64,000 bases of DNA from M3007 sp037445225 (GTDB lineage: Bacteria; Bacteroidota; Bacteroidia; Chitinophagales; Saprospiraceae): assembly GCA_037445225.1 (NCBI GenBank), contig JBBIKW010000002.1, forward strand, positions 186,001-250,000, given 5' to 3'. Below, piece by piece: positions 1 to 9,646 of the stretch; position 1 is the first letter of the stretch; each line of letters begins with the position of its first letter. Below the pieces are notes generated by a model. It was given only the letters and a program-made list of their open reading frames with translations, did no database searches and was not told the origin of the DNA. A program made the translations under genes and the position numbers.

Positions 1-509
1 GAAGGAGGCGCTTCCGACTTTGATTTTGCCAGCGTTATTAGGTGGAATTGGCTGGCCCACGCTGCAAAGCTCGAAAAACGCTCTTCAGCAAGGGGTACCG
101 TAGCCGATGGAGATGAGAAGGAGGTATCTGCCTTTTCTTCTGCTGTGTTCTCAACAGCAGTAGGTGTTGTTGGCATTGTTTGGAGGTGCGGTTCGGGCCC
201 AGCGGTCTCTGCCTGGATGGCAGAGGAGGGCGCTGGTTCGTCTTCTCCGCGGCGGATGGCAGCAGCAGGAGAAAGGTTTCTAAGAACGGCCAAATCGAAG
301 AGCCGCTTCCGATTGAGTGCGTAGACCGCGGCAGTAGCTCGATTGCGCGCCTCGTCGGCGTGCTTTTCTTGGAGGGATTTGAGCCAAAGCAGCAACCACA
401 AGTTAGCTGCATACGGATAAGCTAGCGCTAATGTCTTCAACTCTTCGTAAGGTATGGCAGACAGCAGGTCCGGGTTTTGCAGAAAATGTCGAAAGCGCTC
501 TTGGGTCAT
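1..509 (-). CDS. Conserved protein of unknown function, C-terminus cut off by window edge
   Basis: An open frame runs from an ATG at 507-509 on the minus strand to the window edge without a stop, giving about 169 residues. The N-terminus reads MTQERFRHFLQNPDLLSAIP and is followed by a helical segment with the words YEELKTLALAYPYAANLWLL. After about residue 95 the composition becomes rich in P, A, E and T, as in a linker. The gene starts 19 bp after the lptE stop, so the two are probably co-transcribed. I associate this N-terminal pattern with a protein found next to lptE in many Bacteroidota, but I know no function. The reading frame and operon position are well supported; the role is unknown. 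Confidence 0.72.
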   Translation of the reverse strand, partial: MTQERFRHFLQNPDLLSAIPYEELKTLALAYPYAANLWLLLWLKSLQEKHADEARNRATAAVYALNRKRLFDLAVLRNLSPAAAIRRGEDEPAPSSAIQAETAGPEPHLQTMPTTPTAVENTAEEKADTSFSSPSATVPLAEERFSSFAAWASQFHLITLAKSKSEAPP

Positions 510-528
510 AAAAACCGTTGCGGGTGGG

Positions 529-1038
529 TTACCAGTTGTTAAAAGCAGCGTTGAAAATATCCTCTAAGAGCTGGTTAGTAATCTGTCGAATAAGCTCGTC
601 TTGGATGCTCAGCAATTCTTGGTCTGCTCCAAACTCGGCGAAATGGCTAAAGGTTCGCTCTGCTGGCCAAGAGCCCTCCGCTCCTTCCACGTGGACGGTG
701 TACAGCAGCTGAAGGCGGATTTCTAATCGGTTGAGCGAGACAGTCTCGCCGGGTTTCGGCGCTACCGGCACCACGCGGAACTCCGTGATACGCCCACTAA
801 ACTCTGCATCCGGCGCGTCGTTGACCAAGCGCAGCGGCGTCTCCGTGCGGATTTTGTCTTTTAGCCGCTCGGTGAAGTCCACGCCTAAGGTTGGGGGAGC
901 GCCTATAGCACTGTTTTCTATATTTTGAACAAAGAAGGTCTTTACCTTAGGGTCTATGGAAAAGCCTTTCAGGGAATAGCAGCCCGCTGCGGTTGCACTG
1001 ACAAGATAAGCTAAAGTAAAGAGGCGCAAAAACTGCAT
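529..1038 (-). CDS. lptE: LPS assembly lipoprotein LptE
   Basis: This is an outer-membrane lipoprotein of 169 residues. LptE plugs the LptD barrel and helps insert lipopolysaccharide into the outer leaflet. I chose the ATG at 1038 because it gives a clean lipoprotein signal, MQFLRLFTLAYLVSATAAGC, with the acylated Cys at residue 20; the longer frame to 1098 would place 20 non-signal residues in front. The mature part begins with YSLKGFSIDP and has the beta-rich pattern of Bacteroidota LptE (NSAIGAPPTLGVDFTERL, then SGRITEFRV). Its stop is followed 19 bp later by the edge-truncated gene, and guaA lies 50 bp upstream on the same strand. Family assignment rests on the N-terminus, size and neighbourhood. 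Confidence 0.82.
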   Translation of the reverse strand: MQFLRLFTLAYLVSATAAGCYSLKGFSIDPKVKTFFVQNIENSAIGAPPTLGVDFTERLKDKIRTETPLRLVNDAPDAEFSGRITEFRVVPVAPKPGETVSLNRLEIRLQLLYTVHVEGAEGSWPAERTFSHFAEFGADQELLSIQDELIRQITNQLLEDIFNAAFNNW

Positions 1039-1088
1039 AGGGTACTTGGTGGAAATAGCTAGCCGAGGATATCGGCTTTGCAAAGATA

Positions 1089-2627
1089 TTACTCCCACTC
1101 GATAGTAGCTGGCGGCTTGGTGCTGATGTCGTAGACGACACGGTTAATTCCCTTAACGCGGTTGACGATGGTGCTGGACACATCGGCTAGGAAGTCGTAG
1201 GGCAGGCGGCTCCATTCGGCGGTCATGCCGTCGGTGCTGTTGACTGCTCGCAGCACGATGGTGCGTTCGTAGGTGCGCTCGTCGCCCATAACACCGACCG
1301 ATTGGATGGGTAGGAGGATAGCACCGGCTTGCCACACCTGTTCATAGAGGCCATACTCTCGCAGCTTATCGATATAAATGGCATCGGCCTCCTGGAGCAG
1401 CTGGACCTTTTCCGGGGTGATGTCGCCCAGGATACGGATACCCAGTCCGGGCCCTGGGAAAGGGTGTCGGTTTAAGATCTCAGCTGGGATACCCAGCTCG
1501 CGTCCGACGCGGCGCACTTCGTCTTTGAAAAGCATGCGGAGCGGCTCGACGATTTTCAGAGAGAATTTTTCGGGTAGTCCTCCTACGTTGTGGTGGCTTT
1601 TGATGGTGACCGATGGGCCGTGTACGCTCACCGATTCGATGATGTCGGGATAGATGGTGCCTTGCCCTAGCCAGCGGCAGTCAGCATGGGCGCTGGCCTC
1701 CTCTTCAAAGATTTCGATGAACAAGCGCCCAATGATCTTGCGCTTGCTTTCCGGGTCGCTTACTCCGCGCAGGGCCAAATAGAAGCGCTCTTTGGCGTCT
1801 ACCCCCTCTACGGTTAGACCCATCTGCCGGTAGGTTTGCAAGACGGTCTCGAATTCGTTTTTGCGCAGCAGGCCATTGTCTACGAAAAAACAAAACAAGC
1901 GCTCCCCTACGGCGCGATGGAGCAGCGTTGCCGCTACAGTAGAGTCTACGCCACCGGAAAGCGCCATGATTACTTTTTCTGAGCCGATCTGTTGTTGCAA
2001 GCGCGCTATCGTGTCTTCAATGTAGTGCGCGGGAGTCCACTCCGGGCGGCAGCCGCAAATGACTACGGCGAAGTTTTTCAGAAAGACACTGCCCTCGAGG
2101 GTATGATATACTTCGGGATGAAACTGGATGCCGTACACCGGTGCGGAGGTCAGCGACGCCTCGCTTCGATATGCGGCAATGGGAATGTTGTCTGTATGAG
2201 CCAACGGGCGAAAGCCCTTGGGCAACTGGGAGATCGTATCGCCGTGGCTCATCCACACTTGGGAGCGCGGCGAAACGCCGTGCAAGAGCGGATCCTCGGC
2301 GTCTTGAACGACGAGCATGGCCTTTCCATACTCCCGATTTTCCGAACGCTCTACGTTGCCTCCAAAATAGTCGGCGATGAGCTGTGCTCCGTAACATATC
2401 CCCAAGATAGGGCGCTGTCCGACGAGGCGTTCCAGGGGGATGCGCGGCGCGTTGAGCTGTTGCACCGAAAAGGGGCTGCCCGACAGGATGATCCCTCGAA
2501 TGTCGGATGTGAGCTCTACAGGAGCAGTGTAGGGGAGAATTTCACAATACACGGAGAGCTCTCGGATGCGGCGCGCTATGAGTTGGGTGTACTGAGAGCC
2601 GAAATCTAAGATGATAATCTTATCCAT
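1089..2627 (-). CDS. guaA: GMP synthase (glutamine-hydrolysing)
   Basis: GuaA converts XMP to GMP using ATP and glutamine, the last step of guanine nucleotide synthesis. The 512-residue protein has the usual two parts. The class I glutamine amidotransferase domain has GICYGAQ with the nucleophile Cys78 and the partners His170 and Glu172 in QFHPEVYH. The ATP pyrophosphatase domain has the P-loop SGGVDST at 224-230. The C-terminal dimerisation domain ends in PPATIEWE, the usual GuaA ending. The ATG at 2627 gives the standard start MDKIIILDFGSQYTQ; the frame is open for another 16 codons upstream, but these do not resemble GuaA. It lies 50 bp upstream of lptE, and a divergent glycosyltransferase starts 71 bp away. 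Confidence 0.97.
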   Translation of the reverse strand: MDKIIILDFGSQYTQLIARRIRELSVYCEILPYTAPVELTSDIRGIILSGSPFSVQQLNAPRIPLERLVGQRPILGICYGAQLIADYFGGNVERSENREYGKAMLVVQDAEDPLLHGVSPRSQVWMSHGDTISQLPKGFRPLAHTDNIPIAAYRSEASLTSAPVYGIQFHPEVYHTLEGSVFLKNFAVVICGCRPEWTPAHYIEDTIARLQQQIGSEKVIMALSGGVDSTVAATLLHRAVGERLFCFFVDNGLLRKNEFETVLQTYRQMGLTVEGVDAKERFYLALRGVSDPESKRKIIGRLFIEIFEEEASAHADCRWLGQGTIYPDIIESVSVHGPSVTIKSHHNVGGLPEKFSLKIVEPLRMLFKDEVRRVGRELGIPAEILNRHPFPGPGLGIRILGDITPEKVQLLQEADAIYIDKLREYGLYEQVWQAGAILLPIQSVGVMGDERTYERTIVLRAVNSTDGMTAEWSRLPYDFLADVSSTIVNRVKGINRVVYDISTKPPATIEWE

Positions 2628-2698
2628 AATGCGCGACAAAGGTAGTAAAACGCATTCCCAGCGTTGGCGAGCCAATATCTTCGCTGCCGAAAAAAGCG

Positions 2699-3490
2699 GT
2701 GTCTGTGATTTCCATCATTACCGTATCTTACAACAGCGCTGAAACCATAAAAGACACTTTGGAAAGTGTCCGACGCCAGACGTATCCCGAGGTGGAGCAC
2801 ATTGTCGTAGATGGTGCTTCTACCGATGCCACTTCCCAGATCGTGCGTTCCTTTAGCCATGTGGCCTGTTTTGTCAGTGAGCCGGACAACGGGGCTTATC
2901 ATGCCATGAACAAGGGCATTGCCCTGGCGAAAGGCGACATTATCGGAATCCTAAACGCTGACGACCGATACGCCTCTCCTTATGTATTGGAAAAGGTGGT
3001 CTGCCTCTTGCGCAAAACTGGGTCAGATGCGCTCTACGGCGATTTACAGTATGTCGATCGGCACCGACCGCAACGCGTTGTGCGCTATTGGCGCGCCCAA
3101 CCGTTTCGCCCAGAGCACTTCCGCTGGGGGTGGATGCCTCCACATCCGACCTTCTTTACATATAGGCGGTTCTACGAAGCGTTGGGCGGTTACCGTGAGC
3201 ACTTGAGCATCTCTGCCGATTACGAGCTGATGCTGCGCTTTTTGTACCGGCATCGCCTTTCCGCCTGCTATTTGCCCGAGGTATTGGTGCATATGCGTAC
3301 CGGCGGGATGAGCAATGCTTCCCTTCGACAGCGCTGGCGCGCCAACCGGCAGGATCGCCAGGCTTGGGCTTTGAATGGCCTGAGACCTGGGCCTTTTACC
3401 CTGTGGCTAAAGCCGTTGCGAAAAATTCCCCAGTATTTACCCTGGCTTTGGCCAGAACGCGATGGCTCCGTGAGCGGCAAAGTCTTCTGA
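2699..3490 (+). CDS. Family 2 glycosyltransferase
   Basis: This is a cytoplasmic or membrane-associated GT-A fold enzyme of 263 residues that transfers a sugar from a nucleotide donor, probably during surface polysaccharide assembly. The N-terminus SIITVSYNSAETI and the following HIVVDGASTD are the nucleotide-binding start of GT2 enzymes. ILNADDRY supplies the acidic metal-binding motif, and HPTFF followed by an aromatic stretch resembles the WcaA/WcaE type. The start is a GTG at 2699, with a second GTG at 2705; there is no nearby ATG. It is transcribed away from guaA, with bshC 72 bp downstream. Donor and acceptor cannot be read from the sequence. Confidence 0.85.
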   Translation: MSVISIITVSYNSAETIKDTLESVRRQTYPEVEHIVVDGASTDATSQIVRSFSHVACFVSEPDNGAYHAMNKGIALAKGDIIGILNADDRYASPYVLEKVVCLLRKTGSDALYGDLQYVDRHRPQRVVRYWRAQPFRPEHFRWGWMPPHPTFFTYRRFYEALGGYREHLSISADYELMLRFLYRHRLSACYLPEVLVHMRTGGMSNASLRQRWRANRQDRQAWALNGLRPGPFTLWLKPLRKIPQYLPWLWPERDGSVSGKVF

Positions 3491-3562
3491 CGGCTGGGAA
3501 CAAAGCGCCGCACCCTTTGTTCTGAGCTTCATTTTTGCGCCTAACTCCCGGCTTTCCCAACT

Positions 3563-5152
3563 ATGCACAAAATACGGATTCCATTTTCTCAAGTTCCACA
3601 GTTGTCGCGCACTGATGTCGCCTACGCAGAGCAGGTTTCCGAGTTAAGACCGTTTTATCGATGGGTGCCTTCGGCAGAGCATTTGGCTGAGGCTTTAACG
3701 GCACGCGCCCGTGTTCCGGTGCCGCGTTCCATTTTGGCAGCCGTATTGCGCGAACAATACGCGCGCCTTCCGGAGCATGGGCGCGTCGGGGAGAGCATTG
3801 CAGCTCTCGAAAGCGAAGACACCTTTTGTATCACTACGGCACATCAGCCGACGTTGCTGCTGGGCCCTCTGTACTTTTTGTACAAAGCCATCAGCACCAT
3901 CTTGGTCGCTCGAGAGGCCGAACGGCGCACCCAGCATCGCATCGTACCGGTATTTGTGTTGGGCAGTGAAGACCACGATCTGGAAGAGCTCAACCGCGTG
4001 CAACTTTTTGGCCGCCAGCTGGTCTGGGAACCGGGCCTGCGCGGGGCAGTAGGTCCCATGCCTACGCATACCCTGAAGCCCGTCTTGGAGAAACTGCGCT
4101 CCATCTTGGGAGAAAGCCCCACTGCTCTGCATCTGTGGGAAATATTTCGGAAGGCTTACGAAGAACAGCCCACTTTTGCTGAAGCTACTCGAGCGGTGCT
4201 GCATCGCCTGTTGGGGCACCACGGCCTGGTAGTCGCCGATCTCAACGACGCTCGGCTGAAGCGCTTTTTGGTGCCCATCTTGCGCGATGAGCTGCTGCAC
4301 CAAACAGCATATCGAATTGTTAGCGAAACGATAGAGCAGCTCAAAGCGATAGGCTACAAAGAGCAGGCACCGCCGCGCCCCATCAACCTCTTTTACTTGC
4401 GCGAGGGCCGTCGCGAGCGCATCGCCTTAGAAGGCGATCAATACCATGTGCTCAACACTTCGCTGACCTTTACCGCAGAAGCCATACTTCGCGAGGTCGA
4501 TGCCCATCCCGATCGCTTTAGCCCTAATGTGATACTGCGGCCGCTGTACCAAGAAATGGTTCTACCCAGCTTGGCATATGTGGGCGGCGGCGGCGAGCTG
4601 GCGTATTGGCTCGAGCGGCAATCCCTTTTCGAACATTACGGCGTACCCTATCCCATATTGGTGCGGCGCCATTCGGTGCTTTGGATAGATAGGGATGCTA
4701 TCAAGCGCTCGTTAAAATTCCCATTTCCTTGGGAGCGCTATTTCGACGATCCAGAGACGCTGGTGCGCGACTATGTGTCGGCCCACGCCGATGCCGGCGT
4801 AGATTTGAGCGCTGAAAAGACGGCACTGCAAGGTATTTACGAGCGCATTGCTCGGCGGGCAAAGGCCATTGATCCCACTTTGGAGGCAGCCGTACTGGCC
4901 GACGCGGTCAAGGCCGTCGGTCAAATAGAGCACTGGCAGAGCCGCCTGCTGCGCACAGAAAAACAGAAACACGAAATCGCCCTTAACCAGCTGCGCGCGC
5001 TGCGCAATAAGCTCTTCCCTGACGGGCAGTTACAGGAGCGCGTAGACAACTTCATCCCCTACTACTTGAAGTACGGAGAGCGTTTCATCGAGGCCTTAAT
5101 GGAAAACTTGGAGCCCTTCGAGTCGGGCTTCGTCATCTTAGAAGATTGCTGA
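3563..5152 (+). CDS. bshC: Bacillithiol synthase BshC (cysteine-adding enzyme)
   Basis: BshC joins cysteine to glucosaminyl-malate, the last step of bacillithiol synthesis; bacillithiol is the glutathione substitute of Bacillota and many Bacteroidota. The 529-residue protein matches the family in length and in the words TTAHQPTLLLGPLYFLYKA, VFVLGSEDHDLEELN and YVGGGGELAYWL, which shape the nucleotidyltransferase-like core. A coiled-coil-rich segment follows at about residues 410-490, as is typical. The ATG at 3563 gives MHKIRIPFSQVPQLS. The other bacillithiol genes bshA and bshB are not in the window, so the pathway is only implied. The GH57 gene follows after 36 bp and may share the transcript. 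Confidence 0.93.
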   Translation: MHKIRIPFSQVPQLSRTDVAYAEQVSELRPFYRWVPSAEHLAEALTARARVPVPRSILAAVLREQYARLPEHGRVGESIAALESEDTFCITTAHQPTLLLGPLYFLYKAISTILVAREAERRTQHRIVPVFVLGSEDHDLEELNRVQLFGRQLVWEPGLRGAVGPMPTHTLKPVLEKLRSILGESPTALHLWEIFRKAYEEQPTFAEATRAVLHRLLGHHGLVVADLNDARLKRFLVPILRDELLHQTAYRIVSETIEQLKAIGYKEQAPPRPINLFYLREGRRERIALEGDQYHVLNTSLTFTAEAILREVDAHPDRFSPNVILRPLYQEMVLPSLAYVGGGGELAYWLERQSLFEHYGVPYPILVRRHSVLWIDRDAIKRSLKFPFPWERYFDDPETLVRDYVSAHADAGVDLSAEKTALQGIYERIARRAKAIDPTLEAAVLADAVKAVGQIEHWQSRLLRTEKQKHEIALNQLRALRNKLFPDGQLQERVDNFIPYYLKYGERFIEALMENLEPFESGFVILEDC

Positions 5153-5188
5153 AGCCCTACTTTTGCTGTTGGCGCAAGGAGTACCTCT

Positions 5189-7600
5189 ATGGCCGAGATA
5201 AAAAAGTTTGTCTGCGTACATGGGCACTTTTATCAGCCGCCGCGTGAGAACGCGTGGTTGGAGCTGATCGAGAAACAGGAGGGTGCTCGCCCTTACCACG
5301 ATTGGAACGAGCGCATCAACTTCGAGTGCTACGCGCCTAATGCGGCGGCGCGTATTCTAGATAAAGAGGGATGGATTGTCAAGATTCGCAACAACTACAA
5401 CCGCATCTCGTTCAACTTTGGCCCTACCTTACTCAGTTGGTTGGAGATAAATGACCCAGAGACGTACGCGCTTATCTTAAGGGCAGATCAGGTGAGCCAA
5501 AAGCGCTTTGGCGGCCATGGCAATGCGTTAGCGCAAGTGTACAGCCACCTGATCATGCCGTTGGCTAACTATCGCGACAAGGTGACGCAGGTATATTGGG
5601 GAGTGCGCGATTTCGAATATCGGTTTGGCCGCTACCCAGAGGGCATGTGGTTGGCGGAGACGGCCGTCGATACAGAGACGTTGGAAGTCCTGGCAGCTCA
5701 CGGCATCCAATTTACCATTTTAGCACCGCATCAGGCAGTGGCCGTGCGGCCGGCAGGAGAGAGCACCTGGCAGTCGGTCAGCAGCAGCACCCTCGATACG
5801 CGCCGGCCTTATTGGTGTCCATTGCCGAGCGGTCGGCGTATTGCTCTGTTCTTCTACCACGGACCCGTATCCCAAGCCGTTGCTTTTGAGCGCTTGCTCA
5901 ACGACGGAGAGGCTTTTGCTAAGCGCTTGCTCGGGATTTTGGACGACTCCGGTGTGCCCCAGCTCGCCCATATTGCTACAGATGGAGAGACCTATGGCCA
6001 TCACCACCGCTTTGGGGAGATGGCTCTTGCCTCGGCGCTTAACGCCATTGAAGAAAGTGGGAAAGCGGCCCTCACCAACTACGGTCAGTTTTTAGAGCGC
6101 TTCCCACCCGAATGGGAGGTGCAAATCGCCGAGAATACCTCTTGGAGCTGTGCTCATGGCGTAGAGCGCTGGCGCAGTGACTGCGGATGCCATACAGGGG
6201 CCCATCCCGGATGGCACCAGCGCTGGCGCGAACCGCTTCGAAAAGCGTTGGACTACGTGCGCGACCGCTTAGCGGTGTTGTACGAGCGCGAGGCGGGCCG
6301 TTTCTTCAGGGATCCCTGGAAAGCCCGCAACGACTACATCGAGGTAGTCCTTCGGCGCGAGGATAAGGTGCGCGCCGCCTTCTTTCAAAAACACGGTCGC
6401 CGCAGCCTGAGCGACTTAGAGCAGGTGACATCGCTGCGTCTGTTGGAAATGCAGCGTTTCGCATTGCTTATGTACACCAGCTGCGGCTGGTTTTTCGATG
6501 AGCTATCCGGTATCGAGACTAACCAAATCCTGCAGTACGCCTTACGCGCAATGGACTATGCTCAGGAGACGACGGGAGTGTCTTTACATGCCGAATTCGA
6601 ACGCCGCTTAGAGGCGGCGCCGAGCAATAGGCATGCTAGCGGAGCAATTAGCTACTTACAGAATGTCGTTCCGGCCCGGATTACTTTGGAGCGCGTGGCA
6701 GCGCATTTTGCCATAGCGTCGCTGTTTGAGGAAGATACTGAGCAACTCAACCTCCACAACTACACGGCTCAAGTAGAGGCGTTGGAGCGCGTGGAGGCCG
6801 GCACACCACGCTTAGCCGTAGGGCGCCTGCGCATTTGTTCGCGCCTGACGCTGGCTCAGATGACGTATGCGTTTTCAGCCCTCTACTTAGGACAGCAGCA
6901 TATCATCGGGCATGTGAGCGATAGCGTGCCCAAATCTAAGTTTGAGCTGGTGCGTCAGCAGATTACCGATGCCTTCCGGCGGGCAGACCTGGGCGCTGTT
7001 CTCCACTTGCAGCAGGAGCACTTCGGCGCGCAGCGCTTCTCCATTGCCACTCTCTTTGCCGATGAAAAAATCCGGATCATGCGCGCCATCACGGCACAGG
7101 GCCTCCAGTTGGCAGAGGCCAATTTGCGCAACGTCTTCAACGATAACTACCAGCTGATTGTCGGCTTAAAAGATGCCGGCATGCCCGTACCGGATAGCTG
7201 GCGCCATATTGCCGCCTATGTGCTCAACAGCGAGCTGCTGCGGTTCTTCGAGAACGACCATATTTACTCCACGCCGCTGCTCGAGCGGGTGTTGCAGGAT
7301 TTGCGCGAATGGGACGTTAAGTTGGCCGACGAGGAGGCGGTGCGCTACGCCGCCAGCGCGCGCATTCACCGCGAAATACAGCGCTTGCAGCAGCATCAGC
7401 TAAGCCTCAGCCGCATGCAATGGCTGATTGAAGTGTTGCTGCTATTAGGCAATGCAGGATTTTCCGTAGATGTGTGGCGCAGCCAAAACCTCTTCTATCT
7501 CATCACGAAAGGGTATCGGAAGGGCGAGTGGGCTTTTGCCAGCGAAGAATGGAGGCGCGCTTTCGAGCAGTTGGCCTCTCTATTAAAGGTGCGTTTGTAA
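5189..7600 (+). CDS. Glycoside hydrolase family 57 protein with DUF3536 domain
   Basis: This 803-residue protein has no signal peptide and is probably cytoplasmic. The N-terminal half is a GH57-type barrel. It opens with VCVHGHFYQPPRENAWLE, a strand ending in the conserved HxHxYQP-like motif, and carries WLAETAVD near residue 155, where GH57 enzymes place the catalytic Glu, and ATDGETYGHHHR near residue 264, where the catalytic Asp region lies. The C-terminal half is alpha-helical and matches my memory of DUF3536. GH57 members act on alpha-glucans, so a role in glycogen or maltodextrin handling is plausible but not shown. A purine-rich site (aagga) lies about 10 bp before the ATG. Its stop is 3 bp from the convergent stop of the next gene. 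Confidence 0.88.
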   Translation: MAEIKKFVCVHGHFYQPPRENAWLELIEKQEGARPYHDWNERINFECYAPNAAARILDKEGWIVKIRNNYNRISFNFGPTLLSWLEINDPETYALILRADQVSQKRFGGHGNALAQVYSHLIMPLANYRDKVTQVYWGVRDFEYRFGRYPEGMWLAETAVDTETLEVLAAHGIQFTILAPHQAVAVRPAGESTWQSVSSSTLDTRRPYWCPLPSGRRIALFFYHGPVSQAVAFERLLNDGEAFAKRLLGILDDSGVPQLAHIATDGETYGHHHRFGEMALASALNAIEESGKAALTNYGQFLERFPPEWEVQIAENTSWSCAHGVERWRSDCGCHTGAHPGWHQRWREPLRKALDYVRDRLAVLYEREAGRFFRDPWKARNDYIEVVLRREDKVRAAFFQKHGRRSLSDLEQVTSLRLLEMQRFALLMYTSCGWFFDELSGIETNQILQYALRAMDYAQETTGVSLHAEFERRLEAAPSNRHASGAISYLQNVVPARITLERVAAHFAIASLFEEDTEQLNLHNYTAQVEALERVEAGTPRLAVGRLRICSRLTLAQMTYAFSALYLGQQHIIGHVSDSVPKSKFELVRQQITDAFRRADLGAVLHLQQEHFGAQRFSIATLFADEKIRIMRAITAQGLQLAEANLRNVFNDNYQLIVGLKDAGMPVPDSWRHIAAYVLNSELLRFFENDHIYSTPLLERVLQDLREWDVKLADEEAVRYAASARIHREIQRLQQHQLSLSRMQWLIEVLLLLGNAGFSVDVWRSQNLFYLITKGYRKGEWAFASEEWRRAFEQLASLLKVRL

Positions 7601-7603
7601 GCG

Positions 7604-9157
7604 TCATGCAGAGGTCAATCGCCGAGCTCGGGGCTTGTAGATGGTGTTCTCTAAAGAGTCTAAGGCCATCTCCCACAGGTCCTCGTAGGGGATGATTTCG
7701 ATGTCGTGCGATTGATTGGCGAAGTCTAAAGGAACGCGCCGCAGCATCTTGACGTGCGGCTCGGCGTGCCGGATGACGGCGGCGCGGTGAAAGCCCACGT
7801 CGGGCATGACGAGCAGCATCCGGATGAAGCAATTACTTCGGTAATTGTCGTCGCGTTTAAGGTAACGCGTGGTGTATTTTTTGATGGCTTCCATCCGGTC
7901 AATCACTGCGTCGTAGTCCTTAGTAAGGATGAGATAGAGGATGTGAAAGATGAGAATGGGGATGTTCATCCCGCGCCGATCTTTAGAAAAGATGGGCACA
8001 TCGTTGAGAAAGCGCATGATGCGCAGGCGGTTGATGGTGCTTTCGTTGGGATCGGGCTCGATGCGACCGATCTGAATGAGATAGAACAGGTAGGCTTCGA
8101 AAATCTTCCAAATCTGTCGTATTCCTTCTGGAAGACCTCCAAAACGCCGATGTCTGACGGTGCTCTTGTAAGTTCGATAGGCCTCTTGGTACTCTTTTGC
8201 GTGCAAGGATAAAATGAGGAAAAGCTCCTGATATTTAAACCAGTTGAAGGAGCCCTGTTCCAACAGCTGTAGGCCGCGTTCGGCAGCTCTGCGCCCGCAC
8301 TCGTAATCGCGCAGCTGAACGTAGCAGACCATCTCCTGATATAAAAAAGCTTGTAAAGGAACGTTGGCTACGTAGTCCTTTGCCTCAAAAAAGCGGATGG
8401 CCTTATCACAGATCTCGATGGTTTTGCGGTAGTCGTTGATGCTGGTGTAGATGATGATTTCGATGAGCCGACCGGTAAAGTGGAGCCTGTAGGTGTCGTA
8501 GCGCTCTAAGGCATCAGCTATCTGGCTAAAATATTGGCGGGCTATTTCGGGTACCTCGCGTTTGGTCGACTTATCGTTAACGTACCGGATAACTAAGTCG
8601 GTGTATAGCTCTTCTGCAAGGTTTTCGTAGCGAAAAGCCTCTTCCAAATGCCGGACCCGTTGGCCGTAGTGCTCGTACTTTTTGACGTTGCCCTCGATAG
8701 AGCCGTAGTACAGCCGCATGGTGCGCACCATGTCCAACGCCATGTCGGTGAAGTCGTAGCGTATGGCGGCTTTGAACACTTCTTCCGCTAATTGAAGGGT
8801 AGCGCGATGGGCGTTTTTGCCTAACAAGATCTTGACGCTTCCCCACTTTTTACACAGGTCGAAATAGGTGCGCTGGCGTGGATTGTAATGCGGCTGCTGC
8901 AAGTCGATGACGAGCAGCATCTGCAGGAGATAGTCGCGCAGGGCCTTTTTGATGCGTTGGTAAGAGATGTTGCTGTCCGGCTTGTTGGGATAGAGCAAGG
9001 CCATGGCTTGCTCATCGCTGTCCACTTTCCCTTCGGCAATGAGGTCATACAGCTGCATGGAAAGGGGGCCGGATTGCAGGGCTTTTGCCGCAAGCAGGGA
9101 AGCGGAGCGCAACTTTTGCTTAGTGACGATAGAAACGAGCTCGCGCAGTTCGTGCAT
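7604..9157 (-). CDS. Helical-repeat protein of unknown function, paralogue A
   Basis: This is a 517-residue soluble protein without signal peptide or membrane segment. It appears almost entirely alpha-helical, with TPR-like spacing (NWFKYQELFLILSLHAKEY, DYRKTIEICDKAIRFFEAK). I recognise no catalytic motif. It shares blocks with the next upstream gene on the minus strand: ENLAEELYTD, the IYTSxNDYR block, the long IFSKDRRGMNIPIL block, RSNCF, and the C-terminal HDIEIIPYEDLWEM. By eye about a third of residues are identical. I associate this family with Saprospiria genomes, where it is annotated as hypothetical. A TAGGTTTG element 57-64 bp upstream could be its promoter, so each copy may be transcribed separately. 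A scaffold or regulatory role is possible but unproven. Confidence 0.8.
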   Translation of the reverse strand: MHELRELVSIVTKQKLRSASLLAAKALQSGPLSMQLYDLIAEGKVDSDEQAMALLYPNKPDSNISYQRIKKALRDYLLQMLLVIDLQQPHYNPRQRTYFDLCKKWGSVKILLGKNAHRATLQLAEEVFKAAIRYDFTDMALDMVRTMRLYYGSIEGNVKKYEHYGQRVRHLEEAFRYENLAEELYTDLVIRYVNDKSTKREVPEIARQYFSQIADALERYDTYRLHFTGRLIEIIIYTSINDYRKTIEICDKAIRFFEAKDYVANVPLQAFLYQEMVCYVQLRDYECGRRAAERGLQLLEQGSFNWFKYQELFLILSLHAKEYQEAYRTYKSTVRHRRFGGLPEGIRQIWKIFEAYLFYLIQIGRIEPDPNESTINRLRIMRFLNDVPIFSKDRRGMNIPILIFHILYLILTKDYDAVIDRMEAIKKYTTRYLKRDDNYRSNCFIRMLLVMPDVGFHRAAVIRHAEPHVKMLRRVPLDFANQSHDIEIIPYEDLWEMALDSLENTIYKPRARRLTSA

Positions 9158-9213
9158 AGGGAACGCCGTTTGGGAAGGCGGTCGGTTGCGGTGGATAAAA
9201 GGAGGTTCAAAAG

Positions 9214-9221
9214 CAAACCTA
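9214..9221 (-). promoter_or_regulatory. Possible -7 promoter element of paralogue A
   Basis: On the minus strand this reads TAGGTTTG, a match to the Bacteroidota TAnnTTTG element, about 57 bp before the start codon. A TTG occurs upstream at 9247-9249, slightly farther than the usual 17-23 bp spacing, so the match is only moderate. Confidence 0.35.
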
Positions 9222-9573
9222 CGGGCTTACCGCAAATCTCATTCCGCAATCTCAACAAAAGCAGAAAAAACTGCGAGTCATTTCCTGCGCGGCGCGTCGT
9301 GCTCCAAGCGCTACCTCCATCTATACACCGGTAATGTCGATGATGATGACCGAGTTTTCAACGGAGGCGGAGAAGGTTTGAGCAGCGGGGCGAACAGGCG
9401 AGAAAGTGTTGAGGTGTGCCATAGTGACTTCGCGTTGTGGTTGGTTTGCGAAGCCAAAAGTCCAGGCACTTGCCCCCAGATGACGGGACAGTTAAGCACT
9501 CTCGATGTCGGCTTTTTTGAGAGTTTTTGAAGCAGTTTTTTTTATTAAAAATCTGTAATTCAATTATTTAAAG
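9222..9573. other. Spacer between the two helical paralogues, no gene seen
   Basis: This is the main part of a 489-bp gap between the stop of paralogue B and the start of paralogue A. The frames that cross it have no recognisable protein features, and the section near 9530-9570 is strongly AT-rich. I see no RNA gene in it. Its length argues that the two paralogues are not a tight operon. Confidence 0.5.
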
Positions 9574-9603
9574 GAGATGAATTCATAGCAAATACTTCAT
9601 CTC
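9574..9603 (-). terminator. Hairpin after paralogue B, possible terminator
   Basis: GAGATGAA and TTCATCTC form a perfect 8-bp stem with a 14-nt loop, about 45 bp downstream of the paralogue B stop on the minus strand, followed by CTTTAAATAATT. It is weakly U-rich, so it is only a tentative terminator. Confidence 0.35.
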
Positions 9604-9646
9604 AAAGGAGCGTATGTTTCCGCTTAAGGAGGCCCTCGGCATGGCT

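Noticed and set aside
38..425. Two short open frames on opposite strands near the left edge
   Set aside because: The minus-strand frame from 509 to the edge is the real gene. It has the better start, follows lptE directly and leaves both of these as shadows.
1992..2609. 205-codon open frame on the plus strand over guaA
   Set aside because: It mirrors guaA, which has every catalytic motif in place, and has no promoter or family signal.
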